Shown here: piece by piece, positions 19,824 through 29,258 of the stretch | How positions within the stretch are numbered: position 1 is the first letter of the stretch | Layout: the number at the start of each line of letters is the position of its first letter | Source of the DNA: Marinospirillum celere | Lineage (GTDB): Bacteria > Pseudomonadota > Gammaproteobacteria > Pseudomonadales > Halomonadaceae | Assembly: GCF_900112235.1 (NCBI RefSeq) | Contig: NZ_FOLH01000002.1 | Coordinates: 248,001 to 312,000 of the forward strand | Direction: 5' to 3' | DNA length: 64,000 nucleotides | Notes under the pieces: generated by a model | What the model was told of the DNA's origin: nothing | The model's database searches: none | Seen by the model: the letters and a program-made list of their open reading frames with translations, nothing else | Program-made: the position numbers and the translations under genes

Positions 19824-20501
19824 GTGAAGAAAAAACTGGACCCACTGATTAAGGCTTTGGGTCATACCTTTAGCCAGGTTGATCTTTTGGAACTGGCATT
19901 GACTCATCGAAGCCATGGCAACCAGAACAATGAACGCCTGGAGTTTCTGGGGGATTCCATCGTTAATTTTTTAATTGCCGAGGATCTTTTTCAACGTTTT
20001 CCTGAGGCCAGAGAAGGCCAGCTCTCCCGATTGAGAGCCCGGCAAGTTAAAGGAGCGACCCTGGCTGAAGTAGCCAGAGAGTTTAACCTGGGTGATTATT
20101 TGCGCTTGGGTTCGGGCGAGTTAAAAAGTGGCGGCTTTCGTCGGGATTCGATTTTGGCGGATGCCCTGGAAGCAGTGATCGGTGCTATTTATCTGGATGC
20201 CGGCATGCAGGTGGCTCGAGAAAGGGTGCTGAGCTGGTTTGCTGGGCGTCTGGCTGATGTCAGCCTGAAGGATACCCAAAAGGATCCCAAAACCCGCTTG
20301 CAGGAGTTTCTGCAGTCACGCCAGTACGCTCTGCCCCGCTATGAAGTTGTTCAGGTTGAGGGCGAAGCCCATTCGCAACTCTTTACTGTTGAATGTGTGA
20401 TCGATCAGTTGGATTACCACCCGATGGGCATAGGTTCCAGCCGTCGTCATGCCGAACAGCAGGCAGCCGAAAAAGCCCTGCAGGCCCTGGAGGTCAAATG
20501 A
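19824..20501 (+). CDS. rnc: Ribonuclease III
   Basis: 225 residues. The signature [10 protein letters not shown] is at about 34-43 with the catalytic acidic residues, and a double-stranded RNA-binding domain occupies about 155-223. It processes rRNA and cleaves structured mRNAs. GTG start at 19824, seven bases after lepB. Overlaps era by 4 bp (ATGA). Confidence 0.97.
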   Translation: MKKKLDPLIKALGHTFSQVDLLELALTHRSHGNQNNERLEFLGDSIVNFLIAEDLFQRFPEAREGQLSRLRARQVKGATLAEVAREFNLGDYLRLGSGELKSGGFRRDSILADALEAVIGAIYLDAGMQVARERVLSWFAGRLADVSLKDTQKDPKTRLQEFLQSRQYALPRYEVVQVEGEAHSQLFTVECVIDQLDYHPMGIGSSRRHAEQQAAEKALQALEVK

Positions 20502-21403
20502 GTGTTTCCCGCAGTGGTTATATTGCCCTGGTAGGGCGCCCCAATGTGGGTAAATCTACCCTGTTGAATCGGATATTGGGTCAGAAAATCAGTATCACCT
20601 GCAAAAAACCCCAAACCACTCGTCATCAGATTTTGGGTATTCATACCGACCAGACTACCCAAGCCATTTTTGTTGATACGCCAGGCATGCACTTGGCCAC
20701 AGGTGATCGGGATAGAGCCATCAATCATTATATGAATGATGCCGCCAGCCGCGCCCTGAAAGATGTTGATCTGGTGATTTTCCTGATAGACCGGACCAAG
20801 TGGACCGATGAGGATGACCTGGTTCTCAAGCGCTTGCAGTATGTGAAATGCCCTGTGATTCTGGCAATCAACAAGGTGGACTGGCTGGAAGATAAGGCCA
20901 GCCTCCTGCCTTATATTGAAGAAGTCAGCCAGAAGTTTGCCTTTGAGCAGATCATTCCTATTTCTGCTAAGCAGGGAACTCAGGTTGATGAACTCATTAC
21001 CCAGGCCACTTCCCGCTTACCAGAAGGGGAGCACTTTTTCCCGGAAGATCAGGTCACGGATCGGAGTTCACGTTTTCTCGCTTCTGAGTTGGTGCGTGAA
21101 AAAATTATGCGTCAACTGGGTGAAGAGCTGCCCTATTCAACAACTGTTGAAATTGAAAAATTTCAGCAACAAGGACATGTCCTGCATATCCATGCCTTGA
21201 TTCTGGTTGAGCGTGAAGGCCAGAAAAAAATTATTATTGGCGACAAGGGCAGCCGTATCAAACAGATAGGCCGTGATGCCCGTCTGGATATGGAACAGGC
21301 TTTTGATACCAAGGTGATGTTGAATCTTTGGGTCAAGGTGAAAAGTAACTGGTCGGATGATGCCCGCGCTTTGAAAAGCCTGGGTTATAACGACCTGAAC
21401 TAA
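20498..21403 (+). CDS. era: GTPase Era
   Basis: 301 residues; 16S rRNA-binding GTPase for 30S subunit assembly. G motifs [13 protein letters not shown] and NKVD, then a KH domain (about 205-290) with [14 protein letters not shown]. The ATG overlaps the rnc stop codon as ATGA, fixing the start. Confidence 0.98.
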   Translation: MSVSRSGYIALVGRPNVGKSTLLNRILGQKISITCKKPQTTRHQILGIHTDQTTQAIFVDTPGMHLATGDRDRAINHYMNDAASRALKDVDLVIFLIDRTKWTDEDDLVLKRLQYVKCPVILAINKVDWLEDKASLLPYIEEVSQKFAFEQIIPISAKQGTQVDELITQATSRLPEGEHFFPEDQVTDRSSRFLASELVREKIMRQLGEELPYSTTVEIEKFQQQGHVLHIHALILVEREGQKKIIIGDKGSRIKQIGRDARLDMEQAFDTKVMLNLWVKVKSNWSDDARALKSLGYNDLN

Positions 21404-21426
21404 CCTTTCGCGGCAAGGGTGCTGCC

Positions 21427-22173
21427 ATGGCTTCCAGCGCTGCTGACTATCAACCGGCTTGGCTCCTGCATTCCCGGCCTTATCGGGAAACCAGTGCCTT
21501 GGCCTGGCTGCTCACTCTTGAAGAAGGCCGGGTTGATGCAGTGGTGCGTGGCGTGCGCAGCCGTAAAAGCCGCTATCGGGCTTTGTTGCAGCCTTTCACC
21601 CCCTTGCAGGTCAACTTAAAGGGGCATCACCAGTTAAGAACCCTGGTGGGCCTGGAGTCAACCAGTGCGCCCCACTGGTTTCAGGGTGAGGCGCTGGTTT
21701 GTGGCCTCTATGCCAATGAGTTGCTGAGTCGCCTGCTGCTTCCCGGACAAGCCTGTGCCGACCTTTTCCGAGACTATTCCCTGTTATTGAATCTACTCAG
21801 CAATGCTGAGCAACGCGAACCCGCTCTCAGACGCTTGGAATTCACTTTGCTGGAAACCCTGGGTTATGCTCCTGCATGGCAGTCGGCAACGGGTGAGACT
21901 CTGGTTGCAGACTGGTATTATAGCTACCGGTCAGAAGAGGGCTTTGTGCCCTGTTTGCCGACTGAGTCGGGCAGAAGCGGGCAGCCGGTGTTTACTGGTG
22001 CTCAGTTGTTGGCTATTGCAGCGGATGACTGGCGGCTGGCTGCAACCCGTCAGGCTGGTAAACACCTGACCCGGCAACTGCTGCAACCCTTACTGGGCCA
22101 GCGGCCCTTGCAGAGCCGACAACTTTTTAAACAACTGGTCAAGAATCCATCGCGATCCAAACTTTCGGAGTAA
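21427..22173 (+). CDS. recO: DNA repair protein RecO
   Basis: 248 residues. N-terminal OB fold (about 1-85, with AWLLHSRPYRETSALAWLLT) and a helical C-terminal domain. RecO loads RecA onto SSB-coated single-stranded DNA with RecR. No zinc-finger Cys cluster is visible, as in other gammaproteobacterial RecO. Lies between era and pdxJ as in E. coli. Confidence 0.94.
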   Translation: MASSAADYQPAWLLHSRPYRETSALAWLLTLEEGRVDAVVRGVRSRKSRYRALLQPFTPLQVNLKGHHQLRTLVGLESTSAPHWFQGEALVCGLYANELLSRLLLPGQACADLFRDYSLLLNLLSNAEQREPALRRLEFTLLETLGYAPAWQSATGETLVADWYYSYRSEEGFVPCLPTESGRSGQPVFTGAQLLAIAADDWRLAATRQAGKHLTRQLLQPLLGQRPLQSRQLFKQLVKNPSRSKLSE

Positions 22174-22176
22174 TTC

Positions 22177-22923
22177 ATGAGTCAGCGGGTATTACTGGGT
22201 GTCAATATTGATCATATAGCGACCCTTCGTCAGGCCAGGGGAACGCTTTATCCTGATCCTGTGCAGGCTGCCCTGGTTGCTGAACAGGCCGGTGCTGATG
22301 GTATTACTCTGCACCTGCGCGAAGATCGTCGTCATATTCAGGAAAGGGATGTTGAGCTGATCAGACAGGTTTTGCAGACCCGCATGAATTTTGAAATGGC
22401 CGTCACGAATTTTATGCTGGATTATGCGGAAAAAATTCAACCCGAGCATGTTTGCCTAGTTCCTGAAAAACGCGAAGAGCTGACCACTGAAGGCGGTTTG
22501 GATGTTGCAGGTCAGCAGGCACGAATGCAGGAAGTCTGCCAACGTTTGGCGGCTGCAGGTATGGATGTTTCCCTGTTTATTGATCCTGAAGAAAAACAAA
22601 TTGATGCGGCTGTTGCGGCAGGCGCGCCAACCATCGAATTGCATACCGGTGCCTATGCGGATGCCACTAACCCTCAGCAACAAGCCCAGGAATTGACTCG
22701 ACTGCGCAAGGCTTCTGCCTATGCGCTAAAACAGGGTCTGGTGGTGAATGCGGGTCATGGCCTGCATTACCATAATGTTGAGCCGATAGCGGCCATTCCT
22801 GGTATGCATGAACTGAATATCGGTCATGCCTTGATTGCCCGCTCCCTGTTTGTTGGTTTGGATGCCGCCGTCAAAGAAATGCATGCCTTGATTCAGCGTG
22901 CCCAACTTTTGACAGGTCGCTGA
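22177..22923 (+). CDS. pdxJ: Pyridoxine 5'-phosphate synthase
   Basis: 248 residues. Joins 1-deoxyxylulose 5-phosphate with 3-amino-2-oxopropyl phosphate to make pyridoxine phosphate. Landmarks: [16 protein letters not shown] at the N-terminus, [18 protein letters not shown] and [12 protein letters not shown]. Start is 3 bp after recO; its stop overlaps the next gene by 1 bp. In E. coli acpS follows; here acpS is at 28.4 kb. Confidence 0.97.
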   Translation: MSQRVLLGVNIDHIATLRQARGTLYPDPVQAALVAEQAGADGITLHLREDRRHIQERDVELIRQVLQTRMNFEMAVTNFMLDYAEKIQPEHVCLVPEKREELTTEGGLDVAGQQARMQEVCQRLAAAGMDVSLFIDPEEKQIDAAVAAGAPTIELHTGAYADATNPQQQAQELTRLRKASAYALKQGLVVNAGHGLHYHNVEPIAAIPGMHELNIGHALIARSLFVGLDAAVKEMHALIQRAQLLTGR

Positions 22924-24341
22924 TGACACTTGTCAGTTTCAGGGACAGGCTGGCTGCCTGGGTAGAACCTTATCGCGATCGCAGAATGCTGACGCTTTTG
23001 GCGCTGGGCTTTTCCAGCGGCTTGCCTGCGCCTCTGGTTTTTTCCAATTTGTCGATTTGGCTCAGGGATGTGGGGGTTAGCCGGACGGATATTGGCCTTT
23101 TTGCTTTGGCAGCAACACCCTACGCCATCAATTTCTTATGGGCGCCCTTGATAGACCGCCTGCGTCTGCCTTATCTTTCCGCACGCTTTGGAAGAAGGCG
23201 GGGCTGGGCACTCTTTACCCAGATGCTGCTGATGCTGGCGATTGCCCTGCTGGCGATGACCGACCCTGAAGCCAATCTGCACTTGGTGGCTTTGGGCGTG
23301 CTCTTTGTGACCTTTGTTTCAGCGACTCAAGACATCGTTATTGATGCTTACCGAATAGAAATCCTTGAACCCCATCAATACGGTAGTGGCACGGCTGCTG
23401 CTATTTGGGGCTGGCACCTGGGCGGCACCTTGATAGGCGCAGCCGGGGGCCTGTATTTAGCGCATCAATTTGGTTGGAATCTGGCTTATCTGGTTTTGGC
23501 CTTTGGGGTGCTGGTTGGAATGCTGGCGGTTCTCTCCAGCCCTGAACCCAAGCGGCCACCGCCTGCTGAAACCTTGGCCGAAGAATCCCGCGCTCTGGCT
23601 CATTTGGAGCGCTGGCGAGAACTGCCTTCGCTGATGCGCCGTTTTTTGGGCTGGTTCTATGTCACCTTGATTGCGCCCTTTGCCGAATTTACTCGCCGTA
23701 AGGGTTGGATCTGGATTCTGGCCTTTATTTTTGTGTTTAAACTGGGTGATGCTCTTTTGGGCCGTATGTCGGGTGTCTTCTATCGGGAAATGGGATTCAG
23801 TCTGACTGATATCGCCGAAGTGGCCAAAATCTACGGCTTTACGGCCAATATTATTGGTATCATCCTGGGCGGTGTTTTGGTGGCCCGAATAGGGCTCCTA
23901 AAGGCCCTCTTTCTATCCGGTCTGGCGACTGCAGCCACCAATCTGACTTATTCCTGGCTGGCGGTTTCCGGGCAGTCCTGGCTGGTGTTTGTATTGGCCG
24001 TTGCCTCAGATAATTTTACAACCGGGCTGGTCACTGTTGCCTTTGTGGCCTACTTGTCTAGTCTGTGTAATTCAGCCTACACAGCCACCCAATACGCCCT
24101 GCTGGCTTCCCTGGGGAATCTTGCCCGGATTTGGCTTTCAGCATCTAGTGGCTGGATGGTCGATAGCCTGGGTGGTGACTGGGCGCTTTTCTTTGTAATG
24201 ACAGCCGTAATTGCCCTGATTGGGCTTCCTTTGCTGTGGGTGCTGATGAAGTATTTTCCTGCTCCTCTACAGGTGCGTCAGGCACAGTTTCGAGAAGCCC
24301 AACCGGTTGAATCTTCAGCGAATCAAGGAGGTTCAGGTTGA
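22923..24341 (+). CDS. AmpG-like major facilitator transporter
   Basis: 472 residues with about 12 membrane helices, resembling the AmpG muropeptide permease and acetyl-CoA transporter family: early FSSGLPAPLVFSNLSIWLRDVGVS, then WAPLIDR and FGRRRGWAL. E. coli AmpG imports anhydro-muropeptides for cell-wall recycling. A helical cytoplasmic loop rich in Glu/Ala separates the halves (about 200-245). Substrate inferred only from family. Overlaps pdxJ by 1 bp and the next gene by 4 bp. Confidence 0.85.
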   Translation: MTLVSFRDRLAAWVEPYRDRRMLTLLALGFSSGLPAPLVFSNLSIWLRDVGVSRTDIGLFALAATPYAINFLWAPLIDRLRLPYLSARFGRRRGWALFTQMLLMLAIALLAMTDPEANLHLVALGVLFVTFVSATQDIVIDAYRIEILEPHQYGSGTAAAIWGWHLGGTLIGAAGGLYLAHQFGWNLAYLVLAFGVLVGMLAVLSSPEPKRPPPAETLAEESRALAHLERWRELPSLMRRFLGWFYVTLIAPFAEFTRRKGWIWILAFIFVFKLGDALLGRMSGVFYREMGFSLTDIAEVAKIYGFTANIIGIILGGVLVARIGLLKALFLSGLATAATNLTYSWLAVSGQSWLVFVLAVASDNFTTGLVTVAFVAYLSSLCNSAYTATQYALLASLGNLARIWLSASSGWMVDSLGGDWALFFVMTAVIALIGLPLLWVLMKYFPAPLQVRQAQFREAQPVESSANQGGSG

Positions 24342-26236
24342 ATTGGTTTAAGAGCAAGAAAAAGGAGCGTTTTGAGCGGGCCCGGGTTTCCCTGGATCGT
24401 GAAGGCAATGAACAAATTGAACGGATCAGCCGGGTCGTCCATCGCATCCACTGGACACGCAATCTACTGAGCATTGTCTGGACCGCAGGGCCGGTTACCC
24501 TGCTGGGGCTTTATGGCGGCTTTTATGCGGCCTATGGCAAATCTCCTCCCGGTCAGACCCTGCTGTATTTTTTCCTTTTCACCCTGTTTTCAGGTCTGCT
24601 GGCCTTTATCGCCAAAGTCATTTATGACATGACGCGAGGCCATGTTCAGGAACAGGCCCAGCAGGATGTCAGTGAAGCGATCGATAAGCTGGCTGATTTG
24701 ATTTTGGCTGTCCGTGATCTGATTGTTGAAAGTTTTGAAGAGGGTGAGGCCAGGCAGCGCGAAGCGGCCTTGCAACTCTTGCGGCGCATTGAACTCACAC
24801 CGGATGGTGTGGCCTTTGCTGCCCAGGAGCTGACTGGCGACAGTGAACTGGCGAAAATCCTGGGCCGGGTGGAAACCTACCGGCGTGCTGGTCTTTATTC
24901 ACGGGTCCGGGATTTGAATCGCCAGCATCGTGAGCGTATTGAACTGGCCTTAGAGTGGTTAAATGACGTTTCTCCAGAAGCGGCCAGTGTGCTTAGTGAA
25001 CGCTTTAACGGCGAAGCTCCCCAGTTGGAAAAAGGGGTGCCTCGGGATGAGTTTTTCATCGAAAGGGTATTAGCGGCTATCGAAGAAGACAACCTGCTCT
25101 TAATGACTTTGCAGGATGTCGAAGAGATGCTGATTTTAGCGTTTGAGCTGATTAATGGTCGTGAGATTCCACTCTTACTCTTTAGCTATTCAGGGCAGTG
25201 GAAGCTGGCACAGGCCCTGGATGATCTGGAATCTAAACGCAGCCAATATCGAATTGCCCAAGCCAGCGGTAGTAACCGTTTAAGAGCTTTGGCCGGCTTT
25301 TTGGTAGAAACAGATGAAGCCACTCATGATCAGTTACCCAATGGCCTTTCTGCTCAAGAACTGGTGATCCGGGTTGAAGAAATTCTCGATCGCCTGGCTT
25401 CCGAAGTGACTCAGCTGGCGCATCAGGCCAGAATTCGCAAACTCACCAGTCTGAGCGAGTTGCGCAATAAGTCCGACGTGTTGGGCAAATGCTTAAGTCT
25501 TTACAAGGCGGCGCGTCAGGGTTATCAACAACTGGGTAAAGCCCATGCGGGTCTTTTGGAAGCTTCGGAAGAATGGAACCAGCTAGCTGAAAAATTTGGT
25601 GATGAAGCCAGTAAACTGCGCCTGGGGCCAGGCCGTATGGGTCTGCGCATTCTTGAGAAGGTCACCTACCTAACGGACGAAGAAAAGGTTGATGTCTGCC
25701 AGCACCTGGTTAATTACCTGCAAGGTGAACAATTGGAAAAGAGAGGCAGGCGTTTCTTTACCCGACACAATGGCCGTTCCCGTCCGCTCACCCTGGAAGG
25801 TGCTCGTCAATTAGCCGTTGAAGTGGCTCTGGCACTGGAGCCCTATATTAATCTGTCCCGACCTGCTGTTCAGCGTGGACTGAATGCCACCAATGCAACC
25901 TATCTGGGGGGGCTGGAACCGGACATGAGTGCTGCAGAAAAGGCCGCCTTGGGCTCTTCCATGGCTAAGGAAGTGCAGCAGGATATGAGTGGGGCTGCTG
26001 AGCGCCTGGCCGTGGCACTCGTCAAACACTACCGGGTGGATCTGACCGAGGAGGCCAAGGAGTTTTTGGTTGATGCCTATGGTGCCCGCAGCCAAACCCT
26101 GGACCTTTTGTCCAATTATGAAGCAACGCCCGGCAATGGCCCGGTCAGCTTCCTGAGTTTGCGGCCACCCCGAGTGGTTGCCCTGAAACGTGAATGGTAT
26201 CGCGCCCTGATTAAAGCGCGTCAGCAGTTAGGATGA
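24338..26236 (+). CDS. Membrane protein of unknown function, long helical cytoplasmic region
   Basis: 632 residues, family not recognised. After a basic N-terminus (KSKKKERFERAR), two membrane helices lie at about 43-65 and 74-98. The remaining roughly 530 residues are soluble, Leu/Glu/Ala-rich and probably mostly helical, including an LEWLNDVSPEAASVLSERF segment and a basic patch near KRGRRFFTRHNGRSR (about 467-481). No enzyme motif or P-loop is seen. The TTG start is well supported: AAGGAGG lies seven bases upstream and TTGA overlaps the stop of the AmpG-like transporter, so the two are probably translated together. A role linked to that transporter is possible but unproven. Confidence 0.75.
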   Translation: MNWFKSKKKERFERARVSLDREGNEQIERISRVVHRIHWTRNLLSIVWTAGPVTLLGLYGGFYAAYGKSPPGQTLLYFFLFTLFSGLLAFIAKVIYDMTRGHVQEQAQQDVSEAIDKLADLILAVRDLIVESFEEGEARQREAALQLLRRIELTPDGVAFAAQELTGDSELAKILGRVETYRRAGLYSRVRDLNRQHRERIELALEWLNDVSPEAASVLSERFNGEAPQLEKGVPRDEFFIERVLAAIEEDNLLLMTLQDVEEMLILAFELINGREIPLLLFSYSGQWKLAQALDDLESKRSQYRIAQASGSNRLRALAGFLVETDEATHDQLPNGLSAQELVIRVEEILDRLASEVTQLAHQARIRKLTSLSELRNKSDVLGKCLSLYKAARQGYQQLGKAHAGLLEASEEWNQLAEKFGDEASKLRLGPGRMGLRILEKVTYLTDEEKVDVCQHLVNYLQGEQLEKRGRRFFTRHNGRSRPLTLEGARQLAVEVALALEPYINLSRPAVQRGLNATNATYLGGLEPDMSAAEKAALGSSMAKEVQQDMSGAAERLAVALVKHYRVDLTEEAKEFLVDAYGARSQTLDLLSNYEATPGNGPVSFLSLRPPRVVALKREWYRALIKARQQLG

Positions 26237-26239
26237 TTC

Positions 26240-27160
26240 ATGAGTGAACCCCGTTTTTGTGTTCTTGGTGCCGGCTCCCTGGGGCTTTTGTTTGCCAGCC
26301 GCTTAGCCAGAAATGGACAAGCGGTCACCCTGCTCGTTCGACCTGAAAAGGTTTCGGCCTTGAGCCTGGGCGTTACCCTACAAGAAAGCCCTGGCTCCCT
26401 GGCCAAGCGGCAATTTATGCGGGTGATCAGCGAACCGTATGAGCAGCTGCGTATTGACCGTTTGCTATTGACGACCAAAGCAGGGAGTGCCGCTGACGCC
26501 CTTAAACACTGGCAGCCTTGTTTAACCGAAGATGCGGAAGTACTCATGCTGCAAAATGGCTTGGGGAGTCAAGCTGAAGTGGCAGAGCTGATGCAGCCGG
26601 GACAAACCCTCTTAGCGGCCAGTGTTACTGAAGGTGCCTACCTGGAAAGCCCCGCTACTGTAGTTCATGCTGGCAAGGGCAAAACCCGTTTGGGTCGTTG
26701 GTGTGGGCCAGCCAAGGGCGCGGCTGCTTCCTGGGTGACCCGGCTCACGGTGGCCGGGCTTGAGGCTGAAAAAGTTGAGCCTATCCGTCCGGTGCTTTGG
26801 CAGAAGCTGGCGGTCAATGCGGTGATCAATCCTTTAACAGCAGTGCATAGGGTTGAAAATGGTGCCCTGGCAGCCAGAGAGTTCAGACCCCAGGTTGAAG
26901 GCTTGGTTGAAGAAGTCTTAAGCGTGTTCAAAAGATTGGGGATTCCTGAGCCTGAAGGCGGCCTAGCCTACCGGGTCGAACAGGTGATTTTGGCAACCGC
27001 AGCTAATCGTTCTTCCATGCTTCAGGATGTGCTGGCAGGCCGTCCTACCGAAATAGATTATATAACAGGTAGTCTGCTCAAGGTGGCGAAACCGCTGCAA
27101 TTGCAGTTACCGCTCAGTGAAGAGCTCTACCAGGCTATTAAAGCGGACGAATCGAAGTAA
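26240..27160 (+). CDS. panE: 2-dehydropantoate 2-reductase (ketopantoate reductase)
   Basis: 306 residues; NADPH-dependent reduction of ketopantoate to pantoate in coenzyme A synthesis. N-terminal nucleotide-binding GAGSLGLLFASRLA (about 10-23), then LLTTKA, the catalytic Lys region W-Q-K-L-A-V-N-A (about 188-195), and a C-terminal SSMLQDVLAGRPTEIDYI segment. Starts 3 bp after the preceding gene. Its last 23 bp overlap rfaH convergently. Other 2-hydroxyacid reductases of this fold cannot be fully excluded. Confidence 0.9.
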   Translation: MSEPRFCVLGAGSLGLLFASRLARNGQAVTLLVRPEKVSALSLGVTLQESPGSLAKRQFMRVISEPYEQLRIDRLLLTTKAGSAADALKHWQPCLTEDAEVLMLQNGLGSQAEVAELMQPGQTLLAASVTEGAYLESPATVVHAGKGKTRLGRWCGPAKGAAASWVTRLTVAGLEAEKVEPIRPVLWQKLAVNAVINPLTAVHRVENGALAAREFRPQVEGLVEEVLSVFKRLGIPEPEGGLAYRVEQVILATAANRSSMLQDVLAGRPTEIDYITGSLLKVAKPLQLQLPLSEELYQAIKADESK

Positions 27161-27626
27161 CCGGCATTTCCAGGCGTTGCTGCTTCTGCAGTAGTTGAAG
27201 TAGCAGCACCACCCTTTCTTCTCCCTTGCGACTTTGGAAGATGGCATTCAGCCCTTTAAAAGGACCTTCCTCGATCAGAACTTGTTCACCGGCTTTTAGA
27301 TAATCCTTGGGTTGCGGTTGAGTACGTTCACGCAGCTGAGCAATCAGCTGATCAGAAATTTTTACCGGCTTATTACCAAAGCTGACCAGTTTAAGCACAC
27401 CCCGTGTCGACCTAAGCGGACGCCAGTTGTCGGCAACATCACTGAGATGGATAAACAGGTAATAGGGGAAGAGGGGCTCTTCAACCAGGCGGATTTTACC
27501 CTGGCGCAATTTTTCAACTTGAATATAGGGGTGGAAGACTTCATACCCCTGATTTTGCAAATTTTCAGCAGCACGAAAAGACTCTTTTGCCTTGCACTGA
27601 ATCACATACCAACTGCGACTTGTCAT
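27138..27626 (-). CDS. rfaH: NusG paralogue RfaH, transcription antiterminator
   Basis: 162 residues with a NusG-like N-terminal domain (RSWYVIQCKAKESFRAAENL, then PLFPYYLFIHL) and a short C-terminal domain, as in E. coli RfaH (162). RfaH binds RNA polymerase at ops sites and promotes expression of long LPS, capsule or pilus operons. Start ATG 27626 with GGGGAG upstream. No target operon is next to it, normal for RfaH. Confidence 0.9.
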   Translation of the reverse strand: MTSRSWYVIQCKAKESFRAAENLQNQGYEVFHPYIQVEKLRQGKIRLVEEPLFPYYLFIHLSDVADNWRPLRSTRGVLKLVSFGNKPVKISDQLIAQLRERTQPQPKDYLKAGEQVLIEEGPFKGLNAIFQSRKGEERVVLLLQLLQKQQRLEMPVTSIRPL

Positions 27627-27679
27627 TCTTACTCCCCTAGCAGAAGTCAGGCACCATAACGCCACCGCAACAGGAGCGC

Positions 27680-27731
27680 AACCCTAAAAGCGTAGTAAAT
27701 CCCTCTATATACTAAGGGCTTTATTAGGGTT
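27680..27731. repeat. Nested inverted repeat between rfaH and yajQ
   Basis: AACCCTAA (27680-27687) and TTAGGGTT (27724-27731) are perfect inverted copies. Inside them AAG/CTT and CCCT (27701-27704)/AGGG (27715-27718) can also pair, giving a two-level stem-loop. It lies in the 242-bp divergent region of rfaH and yajQ and could act in either leader or as a protein-binding site. Confidence 0.4.
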
Positions 27732-27827
27732 TAGATCGCACAACAAACCAGTAAATGCAGAAACTAAAAAAGAAACCAAGTCAGGCCCAAGAAAAACCTT
27801 CCTGTTCCTGAGACTTTGTAAGCCGGG

Positions 27828-27833
27828 TATAAT
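27828..27833 (+). promoter_or_regulatory. -10 box upstream of yajQ
   Basis: An exact TATAAT lies 35 bp before the yajQ ATG. The matching -35 (TTCCTG at 27805-27810, 17-bp spacing) is poor, so only the -10 is proposed. Confidence 0.4.
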
Positions 27834-27868
27834 TGCTTCAGTTATTTTTTCTACTTTGAGGAGTTGTT

Positions 27869-28354
27869 ATGCCGTCCTTTGATGTGGTGTCCGAATTGGA
27901 CAAGCACCAGGTAACCAATGCTGTTGATCAGGCAAATCGCTTGGTAGGTAACCGTTTTGACTTCAAAGGGGTGGATGCCCGCTTTGAGCAGGCAGGCAGT
28001 AATGAAGTGGTGATTCATGCCGAAGCTGAGTTTCAGGTGCGCCAGATGCTGGATATTTTGCGTAGTGAGCTGGTACGTAAAGAGATAGACCTGGCTTGTT
28101 TGGAAGAGGGTGATGTGAGTGAAGCCAATAAATCAGCACGGATGCCGGTGAAGCTGCGCGAAGGTATTGAAAGTGATTTGGCTAAAAAGATCGTCAAAAT
28201 GATCAAGGATGCCAAGTTGAAAGTGCAGGCCCAAATTCAAGGCGATCAGGTTAGGGTGACCGGGAAAAAGCGCGATGATTTGCAACAGGTGATCGCTCTA
28301 CTCAAGGGTGCTGATCTGGATATGCCTTTGCAATTTAATAATTTTCGCGACTGA
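27869..28354 (+). CDS. yajQ: YajQ family nucleotide-binding protein
   Basis: 161 residues, usual length. Opens [21 protein letters not shown] and contains [13 protein letters not shown] and a C-terminal [19 protein letters not shown] segment. YajQ proteins have two RNP-like domains; in Xanthomonas and Pseudomonas a homologue binds cyclic di-GMP and works with a LysR regulator. GAGGAG precedes the start. Its stop overlaps acpS by 1 bp. Confidence 0.96.
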   Translation: MPSFDVVSELDKHQVTNAVDQANRLVGNRFDFKGVDARFEQAGSNEVVIHAEAEFQVRQMLDILRSELVRKEIDLACLEEGDVSEANKSARMPVKLREGIESDLAKKIVKMIKDAKLKVQAQIQGDQVRVTGKKRDDLQQVIALLKGADLDMPLQFNNFRD

Positions 28355-28734
28355 TGCTGGTTGGTATAGGTACGGACCTGGCCCGGATAGAGCGCTTTGC
28401 TGATTTGCTGGCAAGGCGCGGTGATTCGATTGCCAAACGCTTGTTAACGCCCTCTGAGCGTCAAGGCTTGGCGGAGGCAGCTTCGCCTGCTGCTTTCCTG
28501 GCTAAGCGTTTTGCGGCCAAAGAAGCCTTATTAAAAGCGCTAGGTACGGGGTTGAGAGATGGCTTGAGTTGGCAGCAGCTGGAAGTCAGTAATGATGGGC
28601 TGGGCAAGCCGGTGATGACGCTGTCCGGTCGGGCGGCGGAAATGGCGGCTGAAAAGGAGGTGACCAGGGTTCACCTGTCGCTGAGCGATGAACAGGAGCA
28701 TGCCCTGGCCTTTGTGGTTCTGGAAACCGCCTGA
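28354..28734 (+). CDS. acpS: Holo-[acyl-carrier-protein] synthase
   Basis: 126 residues, family length. Transfers phosphopantetheine from CoA to apo-ACP. Mg-binding Asp8 in GIGTDLARIERF and the FAAKEALLKALGTG segment (about 51-64) are present. It follows yajQ here rather than pdxJ as in E. coli; start fixed by the TGATG overlap. Confidence 0.95.
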   Translation: MLVGIGTDLARIERFADLLARRGDSIAKRLLTPSERQGLAEAASPAAFLAKRFAAKEALLKALGTGLRDGLSWQQLEVSNDGLGKPVMTLSGRAAEMAAEKEVTRVHLSLSDEQEHALAFVVLETA

Positions 28735-28742
28735 ACAACTGC

Positions 28743-29183
28743 TTACCAGGTTCCGGTGTTTTCCATGCTGGCCCAGGGTTCTTGGGCAGGCAAGGCATCA
28801 CCTTTTTGCAGGAGTTCGATCGAAATCTGGTCAGGGGTGCGAACAAAAGCCATATGACCATCCCGGGGTGGGCGCAGGATGGTGACGCCTGCCTTCTGCA
28901 GTTTTTCACACAAGGCGTAAATATTATCGACCCGAAAGGCAAGGTGGCCAAAATTGCGGCCTCCTGAGTAGTCTTCAGGGTCCCAGTTGTAGGTCAATTC
29001 AAGCATGGGTGCCTTATCTTGGCGTGCCCTGGCTTCATCTTCTGGAGCCGCCAGAAAAACCAGGGTGAAGCGTCCCTTCTCATTATCCTTGCGGCTGATT
29101 TCCTTCATTCCCAGCAGGTCGCAAAAAAAGTGCAGAGACTCTTCAAGATTGCTGACACGCAGCATGGTGTGCAGGTATTGCAT
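28743..29183 (-). CDS. gloA: Lactoylglutathione lyase (glyoxalase I)
   Basis: 146 residues of the vicinal oxygen chelate fold. The four metal ligands of the family are visible: H5, the Glu in M-L-E-L-T-Y-N, the His in G-H-L-A-F-R-V, and the Glu in S-I-E-L-L. It isomerises the methylglyoxal-glutathione adduct. GAGGAGG lies just before the ATG. Convergent with acpS (8-bp gap). Confidence 0.95.
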   Translation of the reverse strand: MQYLHTMLRVSNLEESLHFFCDLLGMKEISRKDNEKGRFTLVFLAAPEDEARARQDKAPMLELTYNWDPEDYSGGRNFGHLAFRVDNIYALCEKLQKAGVTILRPPRDGHMAFVRTPDQISIELLQKGDALPAQEPWASMENTGTW

Positions 29184-29221
29184 TGGGACCTCCTCTTGCA
29201 GGATGAATGGAATCTCAGATC

Positions 29222-29244
29222 AAAAAGGCCACCCGAAGGTGGCC
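29222..29244 (-). terminator. Terminator after the phosphofructokinase gene
   Basis: On the minus strand GGCCACC-TTCG-GGTGGCC followed by TTTTT: a 7-bp GC stem with a stable tetraloop, 15 bp after the stop codon at 29259. Confidence 0.88.
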
Positions 29245-29258
29245 TGGTTACTTCAGCT

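Noticed and set aside
27627-27640. GGGGAGTAAG before rfaH resembling the manganese riboswitch core
   Set aside because: The other conserved blocks (CAACATTC and GAGACC) are missing; the match is explained by the ribosome binding site.
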